A stretch of DNA of 64,000 nucleotides, taken from the NCBI RefSeq assembly GCF_029867415.1, contig NC_081183.1, forward strand, positions 59,346,336-59,410,335, in the 5' to 3' direction. Under the pieces are notes generated by a model. The model did not search any database, was not told where the DNA came from, and was given only the letters and a program-made list of their open reading frames with translations. Shown one piece after another: positions 11,924 to 23,301 of this stretch; the stretch's first letter is position 1; each line of letters opens with the position of its first letter. The DNA comes from Vicia villosa. Taxonomy: Eukaryota; Streptophyta; Magnoliopsida; Fabales; Fabaceae. Position numbers and translations under genes: made by a program.

Positions 11924-14354
11924 TAACGATTTAGTCGTTTTTGAATTTATGAACTCTCTCAATTCTCAACCATTTGCAAAGATGTAAAGACCAAACTTGC
12001 TCTAAATTCTCTCACGATTTCAAATATGTAACTAACATGAATTTATATTAACTACATCTAATGAATTACCTAAAATACGTGAAGAACCCTAAAATTTGAA
12101 ATTTAAATTAAATGACCATATTGAAGTATAAATGACTGATGATAGAGGGTTTTTAATCCTCTGATGATGCTGAATGAAATGGTATCGAGTTTTAACCAAA
12201 AAGGTACACGAATTAAAGAGGTGGAGTTGAGAAACTTACCTCTGAAAATGGAGGTCGTGAGGATGATAGAGAGCACCTGGGCTTGTATGAATGATCCCAA
12301 AAGCTTCCTTGGGACTCAGTGATGCTAACTGAATGTTTATTATAACTTCAATTCTCCTGAATTGCTCTATGGACCTCCCTCGATTTGAGCTTCAAGTGAA
12401 CATGGAGAGTGATGAATCTTGAGTTACAGATGAGCTGCAGCCATCTGAACAGCTTAACTATGACCTGAGGCACACGTCTGGATGCTTGGCTTTGTTGGAA
12501 ACCTTCTGCATTGCTCTATGGACCTCCAACTGCAACAGCTCCATAGTGAGAGCAACAATGGCGTTCCTCCACTTACAGAAGTGATCCTGGTGCTTGGATC
12601 ACCTCAAATGAACCCCTTTGAGATGTTAGAATGCTTACTTTCCAAAGATAAGCTCTGGTTTGAAGAAAACGATTCTTCTTGCCAAAGAACTTTGAAAAAC
12701 CATAAGCATGATAAGAGAAAGAGAAAGCAAGGAATATGGTTGCTTTGGTGTGTTTTCTGAATGAGAAAGAGCCCTCTATTTATAGGCAAATGATTCAGTA
12801 CTGATTGAGAGAGTGAGCTTGCTTAGTGAAGTGAGTTTGGTTTCTTAGCCATGAAGAAAATTTGAAAATATCCCAAAGCAATGATGCATTTTCGGGCCAG
12901 CTTCCCCAACCATTGATCTTGCATGATCTTAGGGGACATTTCTGATTCAGAGGAAGGCTCTAATTGGTTAGTGAGAAGATTCCTTGATGATTCATCATTT
13001 GCCATAAATTCAAGAATGCAATCATTACATAATCACATGCCTTTGTTTTTGGGAATCTTCTCTAATCCTTATGCAATGATGAATTTGGATGTATGGCATG
13101 TTTTCAGATGTATTAGAGGTCGTGTAGCATCACTTAGTGAAGCAAAATGCACAAAATTGCAAAGTTTCAAATTGTACATGACCTATAATTTCACTTCATG
13201 AGGCCAACTTTGAACAAGCATAACTCTTAGCTCAAAATGAATTTGGAGAAGGTTGAACACAGTTTGGAAAGCCCTAAACATCTACTTCAAATCATTAGTT
13301 TATGGTTTCTTCAGAATCATTTGGGAAAATTGTGAAAAATGAGCCCAAAGTTGGATGAAAACTAGGTTAAAAACACTTAGAAAAATTTCTAAGTTTTTAT
13401 AACCTAAAGCTTCAAAATTCCAAAACTCTTAAATGGTTGCTCTTTTGAAAAACGTTCCTATTTAAGATGTTTTTTTATTTTGCAAGATCTACAACTTTCA
13501 TGTTGGAAGTTTTTTGAGTTGTGTAGGTGAAATTTTGAGTTCCCACAATGCCCTCAAAAACCCTAATTCCCGACTTTTTGCTCCTTGATGATTCTTTTTG
13601 AATTTCTTTGGTCAAATGATTTTAATATCCATATATTGATGATATTTATCCTTGAAAGTCATGGTTTGACCAAAAATCTTAAAAGTCAAAGGTGATCCCA
13701 TACAGTTGACTTTTCCCAGATAAAGTGAGATTTTGGATTTTTGTGTGGAATTAAGATCTTCTCCTCAAATGAGTGATGTAAATAGGTTATATTGAGGTAG
13801 TAGAGGTTCTTGAATCATGTCTTGAGTTTTGGATCCATGTCCTGATTAAAAGTCAACTATCCTGGTGAATTAGGTCAAAAACCCTAATTGTCGACCAGAT
13901 GAAAATGATGATTGTAGGCTTTGAATTGAGGTGTGATGTCTAGTGGATCTTGTCATATGAGCTATTTGAAGATGATTTATGTCTTTGAATGATCCCTTGG
14001 GGCTTTTTAGGGTTTCCCAAAGGTAATCCCTGATTTTAGTCCTTGATAGGCTCAAAAACCCTAGTCTGGTAACCTGAGTAAACCTGTACTCAGATGACTG
14101 GGTGTCTAATCAATCATAGGTGAATATAAAAATGGAGCTTTTGAGTCTTATGATTGTGTTAGAGACTAATCCTTCTATTGATTGATCCTTTGCCTGAGTT
14201 TTCTTGTCTTTGAACATCCTTGATTGAATGCTAGATGAAGAAATGACTGCTCTGGGTACTTGTTTTGACCTGATGAAAATCCTGAAGATATGTCATCTCA
14301 GGGGGTCAAAAATTAGGGTATGACAATCAGTATAGCTAACGAATTAATGGGGCA

Positions 14355-14477
14355 TTGCTGGTTACTCAGATCGATAAATTCGATCGTCGCGGGCAGCAAA
14401 TTAAATGTATTTCAAATTATATATTTTCTTATCTCTCGTCTAATGCGACTAATAGCTTTAGTCGGGTCGAGGAGAGA
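14355..14477. other. two two-stem hairpins in C1 LTR
   Basis: Hairpin 1 (14355-14399) has outer arms TTGCTG/CAGCAA, 8-nt gaps each side, inner arms GATCGA/TCGATC and loop TAAAT. Hairpin 2 (14432-14477) has outer arms TCTCTC/GAGAGA, gaps of 8 and 7 nt, inner arms CGACTAA/TTAGTCG and loop TAGCT. This is the same architecture as the five hairpins in the C2 LTR, with different arm sequences. Confidence 0.7.
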
Positions 14478-14985
14478 ATTAGCCAAGAACTAGTTGAATT
14501 AGAATTAGTATGTTTGCTCGATTGGTAATGGGATTGGGCGAACCCTAAGAACGGCGACCTCTTTGGGGTTTTTGTGATTTCTAATAATTAAAATTAATTA
14601 AATAAATTAAATCGATATACCGAAATAATCGGGAAAAAATCCTAACCTTAATTATCAACCTAATCCTAATTTTATAACCTAATCCTAATTAAATGAGTTA
14701 ACTAAATTAAATATAATTATCTAATATTTAATCTAACTAAATAAGAAAAAAATATTAATAGAAAAACCTGGCAGTGGTTCTGTGTGGATGAGATCTTGAG
14801 GGTGTATCAGTGGTTCTGTGTGGATGAGATCTTGAGGGTGTATCATAGGGCTTCATGCTGGCTCCCTTATATCTTCGCTAGTGGCGATCCAGTGGTGGAT
14901 GGTGAAGGCGCATGGAGGCCGCATGTAGATGTCTTGCACTGAATTAGACAAACCTGCGTTTTATTAAAATTATTGTTGGGAGTGG

Positions 14986-15043
14986 GGATCGAAACCACGC
15001 CCTCATACACAAACCCTTCACTTCTCCTTTTACCACCAAGCCA
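14986..15043 (-). other. tRNA-like module in C1 LTR
   Basis: The minus strand has box A-like TGGCTTGGTGG (15043-15033) and box B-like GGTTTCGATCC (14996-14986). No acceptor stem is evident. Confidence 0.4.
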
Positions 15044-16971
15044 AGAACTGTTCGCTGCTATTAATATAACCACTAAATCATATATACAAAAAAGTAAGCC
15101 ATTCAGATTTTAAAAAAACCTGCGCGCCCAGCCTTCTTCTTCCCCAATGGATCTGGTTTTTTGGCTACGAATCAAGTGCGATTTCGCTGCGAAAACGTCC
15201 ATAGCCAATTCATGTAAACATCTAACTTGCCCAAACGATGTGATAAACAAAGTGTGAAACCATGATTCGAATCAAAACCTTCTTCTGAATCCATTAGTGC
15301 CATCAATTCAGACCAATTGCCCCTAAATACCGAATCCCCAATTTCAAACCTTGGTGACCTAACAATGGTAACTGAACATACCGGTGCTAAAGCTTCACAT
15401 AAACGAATCAGAAACGACATACATGTCCATACGAACTCAACCTTATAATCAAAAAGCGTGTATGATGCATAGATTAGCGTAATCGACTCAAACAAAACAT
15501 GGACAAACCGTGAGATTAGTGAGGAGCTTCTGAGCCTTCCGATCAGTGGTGATGGTCGTAATCACTTCAAGAAAGCTCCAGGAATGCGTTTGAATCATTA
15601 AAACTAATTTAATTGCTCTCCAACAATGAAATCAAACTTCACTTTTTCCTTGGATTTTTTGCATTCGGCCATGGCCCTTGGAGGCCAGAATTTTGCCCCC
15701 TTGGTGTCTGCAATTTCTCACTATATATATGGGATTGGATTAGGGTAACAAACTTGCAGGGAATCCAATATGATCTTGTTCTTTGATGGTGGAAAATTTG
15801 ATTGAGAATTTTTATCAAATATTTCCAAAATTGCTTTTTTTCTTGCCTTGAAGCTTGTGCACGAATTTGGATTCAATTATAGTGATATCATCATGATATT
15901 TTCATCACATAATAGACCTAAAATCAAATCTTTGATTTTCTATTATTTATCTTAATTAAATTCAAATTAAAAATGAATAAAAATCAAATTTAATTAAATA
16001 AAATAATAACATGGCAAGGGATTGGGCGAAGGGGCTTATAACAATATTAGAATCGGGCTTGGATCAAAGAAATAAGGGCCCATTTAGAGAATTTTCAAAG
16101 TTAGTCAATATCTCCTTCATACATTCCCTCAAACTTTGCCAACTTTAACAAGACATAACTCCTTCAATATTTGTCATATAAGTATGTTCTATGACTTTTT
16201 GGAAAGATCAAAGAGTCCTCTAAAACATCTTTTTGGTTTCACCTCAATTGGAGCTTCCATGCTCAAGTTATGAGCTTTGACCCAAAAGGTATTTTTTGTT
16301 GACTTTTTGGAGGACCTATAATCTCTTGTACCATATCTCCCAAATGATGCATTTCTGGCCTTGGCTTGTGAGAGACAAAGTTGTAGAGAATCAAATTTCC
16401 TTCAAAATAGGCTTTGGTTGGGAAATTTTTGATGCTCCAAGTGAAAGTTATGACCAGTCAAAGTTGAGTTGACTTTCTCCTATAAAAAACCCTAATTTGA
16501 ACCTTTGCATTTGTTCATTTCCGAATTTTTATTAATGGATCATGATCAACCTTTGATCAAATGATGGATATAACCTCACATACTTGATGTTGACCCTAAA
16601 TCTTGAATTTTGACTGTATTTTGACTATAGTTGACTTTTAGGTCAGCATAGTCGATTATTGAGCATCTGAGCCCTTGATGTGAGCAATCGTTGGAATTGA
16701 AGCTTGACCTTTGACTTGGGTATGCTTTGGTACATATGTGACACCTTAAGATCCATTTGAGGCCTCTGAGATTCAAAATCCTTTGATAAACTGCAAACCC
16801 TAATTTCGAGACCCTCGATTAGGAGACTGTTTCTTGAGAAGAACCCTTGAGCCTTGAGCCCCTAAAGATGAAATGATATGGGCAAATTTTGGGGTATGAC
16901 AGTTAGCAACTTTGAAACAAGAAAAATAACCTTTGTTTGTTGTTGATGATGTTTTAGAGGAGATCACTGCC

Positions 16972-17146
16972 GAGGGACTAACGTGATAAACCCAATTACA
17001 GAACTGTATGAGAAACCTTGTGATCAGGGAAAATAAATCCCTATTTGCAAAGAGATGTAGCTTTATATCACTGCAAGGGGACTAACGTGATATTAATCAG
17101 CGAGATAATTTGAAGGAGATCACTGCCAAAGGACTAAAGTGATGAA
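16972..17146. repeat. three-copy repeat in C2 internal region
   Basis: Three units near 16972, 17064 and 17117 read ATCACTGC, then about eight bases, then ACTAACGTGAT (third copy ACTAAAGTGAT). ATCAC and GTGAT are complementary, so each unit can fold. In the second unit pairing extends to TATCAC/GTGATA. Confidence 0.65.
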
Positions 17147-17269
17147 TGTTGTGTAGAAGGAGTTTATCTTGCTATGGTGCTAGCAAGGGTTTGCAGTCCG
17201 TAGGTAACCCACTTACTATAGCCCTAGTAAGTCGTCGCGGTCGGTATACCCACTCCCTATCGTAGTTTG

Positions 17270-17705
17270 TGCAAGCTTATGGTAAGGCCCACTTCCTTGT
17301 CATCGTAGTTGGGAAACAAGTTTGTGGTGTGGCCCACTTCCTTGTCATCGTAGTAGTTGGGAAACAAGTTTATGGTGTGTTCTACTTCCTTGTCATCATC
17401 GTAGTTGGGAAACAAGTTTGTAGTGTGTTCCACTTCCTTGTCATCATCGTAGTTGGGAAACAAGTTTGTGGTGTGGCCCACTTCCTTGTCATCATAGTTG
17501 GGAAACAAGTTTGTGGTGTGTTCCACTTCCTTGTCATCATCGTAGTCGGGAAACAAGTTTGTGGTGTGGCCCACTTCCTTGTCATCATATCTGGGAAACA
17601 AGTTTGTGGTGTATTCCACTTCCTTGTCATTATCGTAGTTGGGAAACAAGTTTGTGGTGTGGCCCACTTCCTTGTCATCATCGTAGTTGGAAACAAGTTT
17701 GTCAC
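17270..17705. repeat. 46-51 bp tandem array in C2, about nine copies
   Basis: The unit contains CCACTTCCTTGTCATCATCG, then TAGTTGGGAAACAAGTTTGT and a GTGGTGTGG-type joint. Most units are a multiple of three and lack stops. For this reason both strands show an open frame (154 and 171 codons) of repeated 15-16 residue units. This is a by-product of the array, not evidence for a gene. CTTGT and ACAAG at unit ends are complementary. Confidence 0.9.
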
Positions 17706-17715
17706 TTGTTTGGAG

Positions 17716-17960
17716 ACTCACGACTCGAGGGTCGGAGAAAATTGCACGTCAAATGTTTTACGACTAACGGGTCATAGAAAATAGCACGTCAAATGTTTTA
17801 TGACTCGCGGGTCGGAGAAAATAGCACGTCAAATGTTTTACGACTCGCGGGTCGGAGAAGATAGCACGTCAAATGTTTTACGACTCGCAGGTCGGAGAAA
17901 ATAGCACGTCAAATGTTTTATGACTCGTGGGTCGGAAAATATACCTATCACAACATGAGG
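17716..17960. repeat. about 43 bp tandem array in C2, six copies
   Basis: The unit is CGACTCGCGGGTCGGAGAAA, then ATAGCACGTCAAATGTTTTA. It begins with a small inverted repeat CGAC/GTCG. Copies differ by single changes (CTCGAGG, CTAACGG, CTCGTGG). No coding potential. Confidence 0.88.
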
Positions 17961-18050
17961 GTTGGAAACTCACGACACGTGGGTCGAAAACTGGGCTTTT
18001 GTAGTAAGTGAATGCGCTAGATGATATGTATATGTTTTATGAGTGAAATG

Positions 18051-18155
18051 AACAGCAAGGTCGCTATCATCGGTAAGGTTACCGGGATACATTAATCGGG
18101 TGATTGGAAATAAACAAACAGTAAGGTTACTGTCATCGGTAAGGTTACCGGGAAG
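18051..18155. repeat. duplicated hairpin motif in C2
   Basis: CGGTAAGGTTACCG occurs twice, preceded in the second unit by CAGTAAGGTTACTG. Each is a perfect inverted repeat, and the C-G to A-T exchange is paired on both arms (CGG/CCG versus CAG/CTG). Confidence 0.7.
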
Positions 18156-18264
18156 CAGGTGGACAATATGGTTTAGCACCAGAGTAATGACTTGGATGTT
18201 TTGATGTATGGGATAATGCTTATGCTCGTGCATATGTTGACTGATGTAACGAGTGGACAAAAGT

Positions 18265-18600
18265 AATGTCTTCTATAAGACTACCTGAAAAGGCTTCCGG
18301 AATGGATACGAATATTTGTCTTAAAGAAGACTACCTGAAAAGGTTCTTGAAAAGGATGACAATTCGTCTTAAAGAAGACTACCTGAAAAGGCTGAAAGAT
18401 GTCTAAAAAGACTACCTAAAAAGGTTTTTGGAAAGGATAGGATTATCTTAGAAAGGACCACCTAGAAAAGTTCTTAGAATGTCTTAAAGAAGACTACCTA
18501 AAAAGGTTCCTGGAAATGACGATGATTGTCTTAGAGAAGACTATATGAAAAGGTTCTTAGAAAATAACGTCTTAAAGAAGACTACCTAACAAGGCATGGT
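18265..18600. repeat. degenerate tandem array in C2 (GTCTTAAAGAAGAC units)
   Basis: About seven to eight units carry GTCTTAAAGAAGAC (arms GTCTT/AAGAC) followed by TACCTGAAAAGG, where ACCT/AGGT flank GAAA in several copies. Spacing varies between about 40 and 60 bp. Confidence 0.75.
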
Positions 18601-21483
18601 GTAATGCATCAACCAATGTATGTAATGCATGATTTATATGTATTTGCATGATGCCCCAATGATAGGTTGTTGATAACCAAAAGCGTGTATGGTTCGTTGA
18701 TGTTGTAAGGTTGTTAGATGAGGTGGGGTGTGATGCTAGCGCGACTTCCCAATACCTGTTTTTTGAACTTTGTAGTTAGGAGAAAGTTTGATACGAGGTT
18801 GTAAAGCATGAAGACGCCTTTTCCTTTTGTTGTGCGTCTTATAGATTTGGTATCCATTGCCCCAATATTTTCGTGGAAAAAGATGCTTATGAGGGAAGTG
18901 CCCCAGGAAATAACCTTGTCATGTGCTTCAACGTTTAGATTGAAGGGTGTGCCCTTGATTTCTAGGATATGGAGGGTTATCTATGGTGTTCTATCCTTTT
19001 AGATTTCTCCCATGTTTGACATGCCCCTGATTGAGATTGCTTTGAGATGTGACCCAAGTCGATTGATCCTTAGGGAGAATGCCCCTAGTTAATAGGATCC
19101 TTGATTATATGCCCCTATAATCATTGAGGTTTTGCCCATGTTTAGGAAAACCCTCTGGACGTGGTTTCCCCATGCAAGAGTCTTTATTAGAAATGATCAT
19201 TTTTGATTAACCAATTTCGAGATCTCCTCGATGCTAAGTGTATATTCGTAGATGACGTTATACCCTTCGAGAAGTAACTCCAATGCACTGCGTATGTAAA
19301 TTTTGAAATCGAAGTCCGTTAGGAATTAGGAGTGGATGATTAGAAACGAATGCTTGAAGGAGCGTAGTGGTTAGGAATAGTTTTAACAAACTTTAGGAGT
19401 CAGTATAACAAAATCCTGCTTAAAATGCTTTCGTAGTTAACCTTGCCTCAATTAGGACTTTTGAATTTTGTAACTTGGCTTGGTTCAAGGTTTAAGAAAC
19501 AACGGATATAAGGCTCAAAATTTATTTAACCCACCCATTTCTCCTTGATGTTCTCCAAATCCTAAAAATTCACTTAAGCCAATGAATGTGCTTTGCTTGT
19601 AAGAGAATCGTTTTAGTTTTGATGTTGATCAGAAAACCATAGTAAAGATCCAAGCATCGATGAAGAAAGGAAAAAAGTTGTAAAGATCAAAGCATAGATG
19701 AGAAGCTTCAATGATTTAGTAGTCACAAGATTATCCTTTCTATTTTGCCTTCGTTTTGTTTTGATCCCTTATTTTTGCATGAACCAAATCCTTTGAATTT
19801 GATCCATCGGGATGCCCTAATTTTTGCCTAAGTCGTTTTTTGTTTTCTTTCATGAACTTTTCCATTTTGACTTAGCGGGCGTTTTTTTTTTTCTTTTGAA
19901 AGCTCCTTTTGGGATAAAGATCCTTGGATATGGAACATTGTGACTGCCACGTTGACTTTGATTTGTAAGCTTCGAATTTGATACGTCCTCGATCTTGAAT
20001 GATGTATCGAGGAGGAAGATGTTGTGAATTTTACCTCTATTGCTTCCTCAATCTTGGATGAACGCGAGGAAGAAGGTATGCTTTAACCTTTGCTTTACTT
20101 GATCTTTATGCTTGAACCTTGCTTGGATTGACTGATGCTCTTGACAACCAAAATACATCATTGAATTAATCGAAATCTGCCCTCCCCTTGGTTAAAATCG
20201 AGGTTTATTTTAAAAGTAGAAAAAAACTCCAACTCCTGGCTCGAGGGGGTAACGAGGGATTAACATCCTTATATCTCCACTGTTTAGAGACTGAAACAAT
20301 GCCTGTACATCATCGGCTCGGTCTTACCTCGAAAGCATATGTTTTAGCGAGACTTAGTTATTTGTATTCGTCATTCTCCCTCAAGTTTGTTAATAATTGG
20401 GATTGATAATTTAAAATGGAAGGTCATAGTAATGCAAGAGCGAAGCGAACGAATTTATTTCAAAACATGCATGATTATTTTATTGAATTACTATTCGAAA
20501 GATACAACATTTTACATCAGATAACACTTTGTGATCGTAGAGGTTACAACTTTAAATGATAAACCTATTGATCCTAAGGACAATCTCCTTTGTAGATCTG
20601 TTGACCTTGTTTTACTCCTTGGTTCATGGACTTATAGAAGTAAAGGGTAATCTCGAACTTTCCTTGGGCACGTCAAACATGTTGGGAATAAATTGTTAGC
20701 GGTGGGTTTTCATCGTATCGGAACTTCATGAGTTTCCTTTGACTGAACCTCTTTTGCTTCTTTTAAGGATAGTATCACACCATTTGCAACCTTCAGAGTT
20801 TTTAGATTGATACAGAAACCTATGGCCCTTTTGCCCCTTGGTGCGGAGTTAACATATGTCGCTTTCCTTTCATCGTGGTTGTGCATCTTTGTTCAGGATA
20901 TTGCCCTAGTTGGGCTGACCCTTTCCTCCAAGTTATCATAGAGCGTCCATGTAAGTTTTGTTATATTCATAGATGAACCCCTTTATGACTAGATACCCCT
21001 TGAGTGTATCTATAAGGGAACTCTTTGTTGAACTAGTCTTTGCTCGATGATAACCTTTGTTATATTTATAATCTTGTTACGACAAGGCATGGACATGCGG
21101 TTGGCATGGTGAAAGACATCCTCCTTTTTTTCTTAACAAGACCAATATCTTTTATTCTCCTTTCTCCACCGTTTTTTGATTTCTTTGTGAGTTGTAGGAA
21201 ACCGGCTAGCATGGTAAGTGTGGATGCGGGTGAGGATAGAAATGCAATTGTAAATGTATGGATGCATGAAAATGCGAATGCATGCATGCGTATGCGAAAG
21301 ACTCCTTTATTTTTTTGTATATTATAACTTCTTGTATGTAATGTAATGCGGGCGTGCGACAGATATAATCCTAAGGATAGCCTATGCGGATTTAGAGGTG
21401 ACATGACCTTAGCAAAATCATTGCAAGTTAGATATTATGACACGCCAATGGGAATAGATTAGGAGGTGCACGGAAGGTAGCAG
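18601..21483. other. C2 internal non-coding region
   Basis: About 2.9 kb without a credible gene. It has a cluster of TGCCCCT-type words at 19020-19145. Two blocks are also present in D: 19452-19555 (matches 54601-54705) and 20253-20310 (matches 55191-55248). ORFs here are short and unsupported. Confidence 0.7.
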
Positions 21484-22505
21484 CTGATGATCGTTCAAGA
21501 CAGTCATCAAGTTTCATGGTCATCGAGAGGTCGTTCGACGTATACTTACGAAGTTGTCCCTCGTGAGAAGGTTCTCTATGCGAAACACAACCTATCTAAG
21601 GACGATATCGGATGAAGAGAAATCCCTATAGGCTAGGGATGAAATATATATAAATGGAAATCCAAAACCCCACAAGTTAGGGGGAGCGCGGGAACAAGCA
21701 CGGAGTGACCGTTCATGACAATCATTAAATCTCATGGCCATCGAGAGGCCAATCGACGTGTATCAATAAAGTTGTCCCTCATGGGAAGGTTCTCTATATG
21801 GAATATAACCTATCTAAGGACGATATCGAATGAAGAGAAATCCCTACAAGCTAGGGATGAAAGATGTATAAACGGAAATCCAAACCCTTCAAGTTAGGGG
21901 TATGCGGGAACAAGCGCGGGATGACCGTTCAAGAAGGTCATTTGATCTCGTGGCCATCAATAGACCAATCGACATGTGTTAACGAAGATGTCTTTCGTGG
22001 GAAGGACACGTGGTTGTAACAATACAAAGATGTAAAAGGAAAATCCCTACGGGCTAGGGAATACGTAGGAACAAGCATAGAGTAACCGTTCGAGACAGTC
22101 ACTATATCTCGTGGTCATCGAGAGGCCAATTGACGTATGCTAACGAAAAGTTCCTTCGTACGGAGGATGCGACTTTTAGAAATAGAATCCCTAAAGGCTA
22201 GGGAATGTGTACAAGTAAGCAGAGGGTGACCGTTCAAGACAGTCACTAAGTCTCATGGCCATCGAAAGGCCAATTGACGTGCGTAAACAAAGATGTCCTT
22301 CGTGGGAAGGACGCGATTTTTTTTTAAAAGATATGATCCCTAATGGCTAGGGAATGCGTGGATGTAGGCGCATGGTGACCGTTCAAGACAGTCACCAGGT
22401 CTCGTGGCCATCGAGAGGCCAATTGACATGCATAAATGGAAACGTCCTTCGTAGGAAGGACGTCACCTTGTAAATAGAACCCCTACAGGCTAGGGAACAC
22501 GTAGA
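21484..22505. repeat. six tandem multi-hairpin units in the C2 leader
   Basis: Units start near 21484, 21705, 21921, 22081, 22226 and 22375 (spacing about 221, 216, 160, 145 and 149 bp). Each has up to four inverted repeats in fixed order: GTGAC/GTCAC, TGGCC/GGCCA, GTCCTTC/GAAGGAC and TCCCTA/TAGGGA. Arms change in step in several units: ATGACC/GGTCAT in unit 3, TGGTGAC/GTCACCA and ACGTCCTTC/GAAGGACGT in unit 6. The array lies between the PBS and the rest of the internal region, where a transcript leader would be. Confidence 0.8.
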
Positions 22506-23283
22506 AAAACCTGCAAAATTGAAACGCATATATTCGTAGCATATAAATCGCAAACATATAATAAGCACATAAGCACATAAGTCCTAAGTTCATAGGTTCG
22601 GCATGACGGCTTAGGGAGGCTAACCTTCTTATTGGTATGTTCTAAACAAGGGTCTCATGGGGTCGTTCGTAGCCTCCGAGACTTTTTGTCTCTTTGGATT
22701 TTAGAAAAACTCATTTTATCCATGAGGTTCGAGTTTTTGGGGTAGGTTCCCAGAGAGATCAGCCAAATACCAAGTCCTGCCCTCAACAAGGTCAAGCCTC
22801 GTATTGGACATTTCCGGATATTCAACCCACTCTGAGGATAATTCCTGGTCTTAAGGATAATTCCCACACTTAGGTTTTAACGCAATTCATATAACCCAGC
22901 CAACGCAATAGGAATAACAAGTATTCAGGTAAATAAATATTTAATTAAATTGCGGTAAGTAAATGAAATTGTAAAATAAATAAATAAATAGACTTTAAAT
23001 ATTTAAGAAAACTAACCTCAGAATCAGCCGCTTATAATTCAAAAAAAGTGCGGAAAAAAGCAAATATTTAAAATAGACAAGTATTTATTTAAATGACGTA
23101 AAGAGATGGAATTGTAAATAAATAAATAAAAATTTAAATTTAAATATTTATAAAAAATAAATAAACCCTGAAATGGAGAATTAGCCAAACCCTAAAAAAA
23201 GTTTGCCAAAAACCTAAATAATTTGCCAAAAACCTAACCCTGCCAAAACCTATAGAAGCATAATAATTCACCATTATAGGTTG
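22506..23283. other. C2 leader between PBS and hairpin array
   Basis: About 0.8 kb of AT-rich non-coding DNA with AAATAAATA-rich stretches at 22930-23160. I see no gene or clear motif in it. Confidence 0.6.
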
Positions 23284-23301
23284 TCCCCATCAGAGTCGCC
23301 A
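23284..23301 (-). other. C2 primer binding site (tRNA-Arg type)
   Basis: The minus strand reads TGGCGACTCTGATGGGGA, one change from the Ogre/D site. It is two bases from the LTR end (TTGCTACA at 23304). Confidence 0.88.

Larger units (their letters stand above)
1..14325 (-). mobile_element. Ogre A: Ty3/gypsy Tat-lineage retrotransposon, 5' part
   Basis: An Ogre-type element read on the minus strand. In element order it has a 5' LTR (14325 to 8723), PBS, leader, ORF1, gag, protease, acidic linker, intron, and RT/RNase H running off the left edge. The rest of pol, including integrase, and the 3' LTR are outside the window. The combination of a very long LTR, tRNA-Arg-type PBS, ORF1 before gag and an intron before RT is the published signature of Ogre. 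Several nonsense and frameshift lesions (see parts) make this copy non-autonomous. It inserted into the C1 LTR at 14325/14326. Its right flank is ATCAG, but the matching target duplication cannot be checked here. Confidence 0.95.
8723..14325 (-). repeat. Ogre A 5' LTR (about 5.6 kb)
   Basis: On the minus strand it starts TGTCATACCCTAATTTTTGA at 14325 and ends ACA at 8723, next to the PBS. It is collinear with the LTR of copy B (32783-38127) but longer, partly through extra copies of a 47-48 bp repeat near 10.0-10.2 kb. It holds a TATA-like run (10820-10837), several TTCACCGGGAA motifs and two tRNA-like modules. No coding potential is supported. Confidence 0.93.
14326..16901 (-). repeat. C1: partial Tat-type LTR
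   Basis: On the minus strand it begins TGTCATACCCCAAAATTTGC at 16901 and runs left to the Ogre A insertion. Its end lies beyond A, outside the window. It aligns loosely along its length with the C2 LTR and with the 5' half of the D LTR. Shared blocks include the start, GACTTTGACC-type repeats, CATGGCCCTTGGAGG near 15670 and GGGATTGGGC near 14530. By eye it is no closer to the C2 LTR than to D, and no polypurine tract abuts 16902. It is therefore more likely the 5' LTR of a separate element inserted into C2 than the 3' LTR of C2. Confidence 0.7.

Noticed and set aside
11861..11929. A tRNA gene
   Set aside because: Box A and box B are good, but there is no acceptor stem or proper anticodon arm, and it lies in an LTR.
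15172..15495. 107-codon minus-strand ORF in C1
   Set aside because: Lies within an LTR. The matching part of the C2 LTR is not open, and no domain is seen.
17257..17784. Overlapping ORFs of 154 and 171 codons encoding 15-16 residue repeats on both strands
   Set aside because: They follow from a stop-free 48-bp-type tandem array whose unit is often a multiple of three. Three frames are open, with no start context or domain.
17270..17960. CRISPR-like direct repeats
   Set aside because: The units are contiguous tandem repeats without unique spacers, in a plant retrotransposon.
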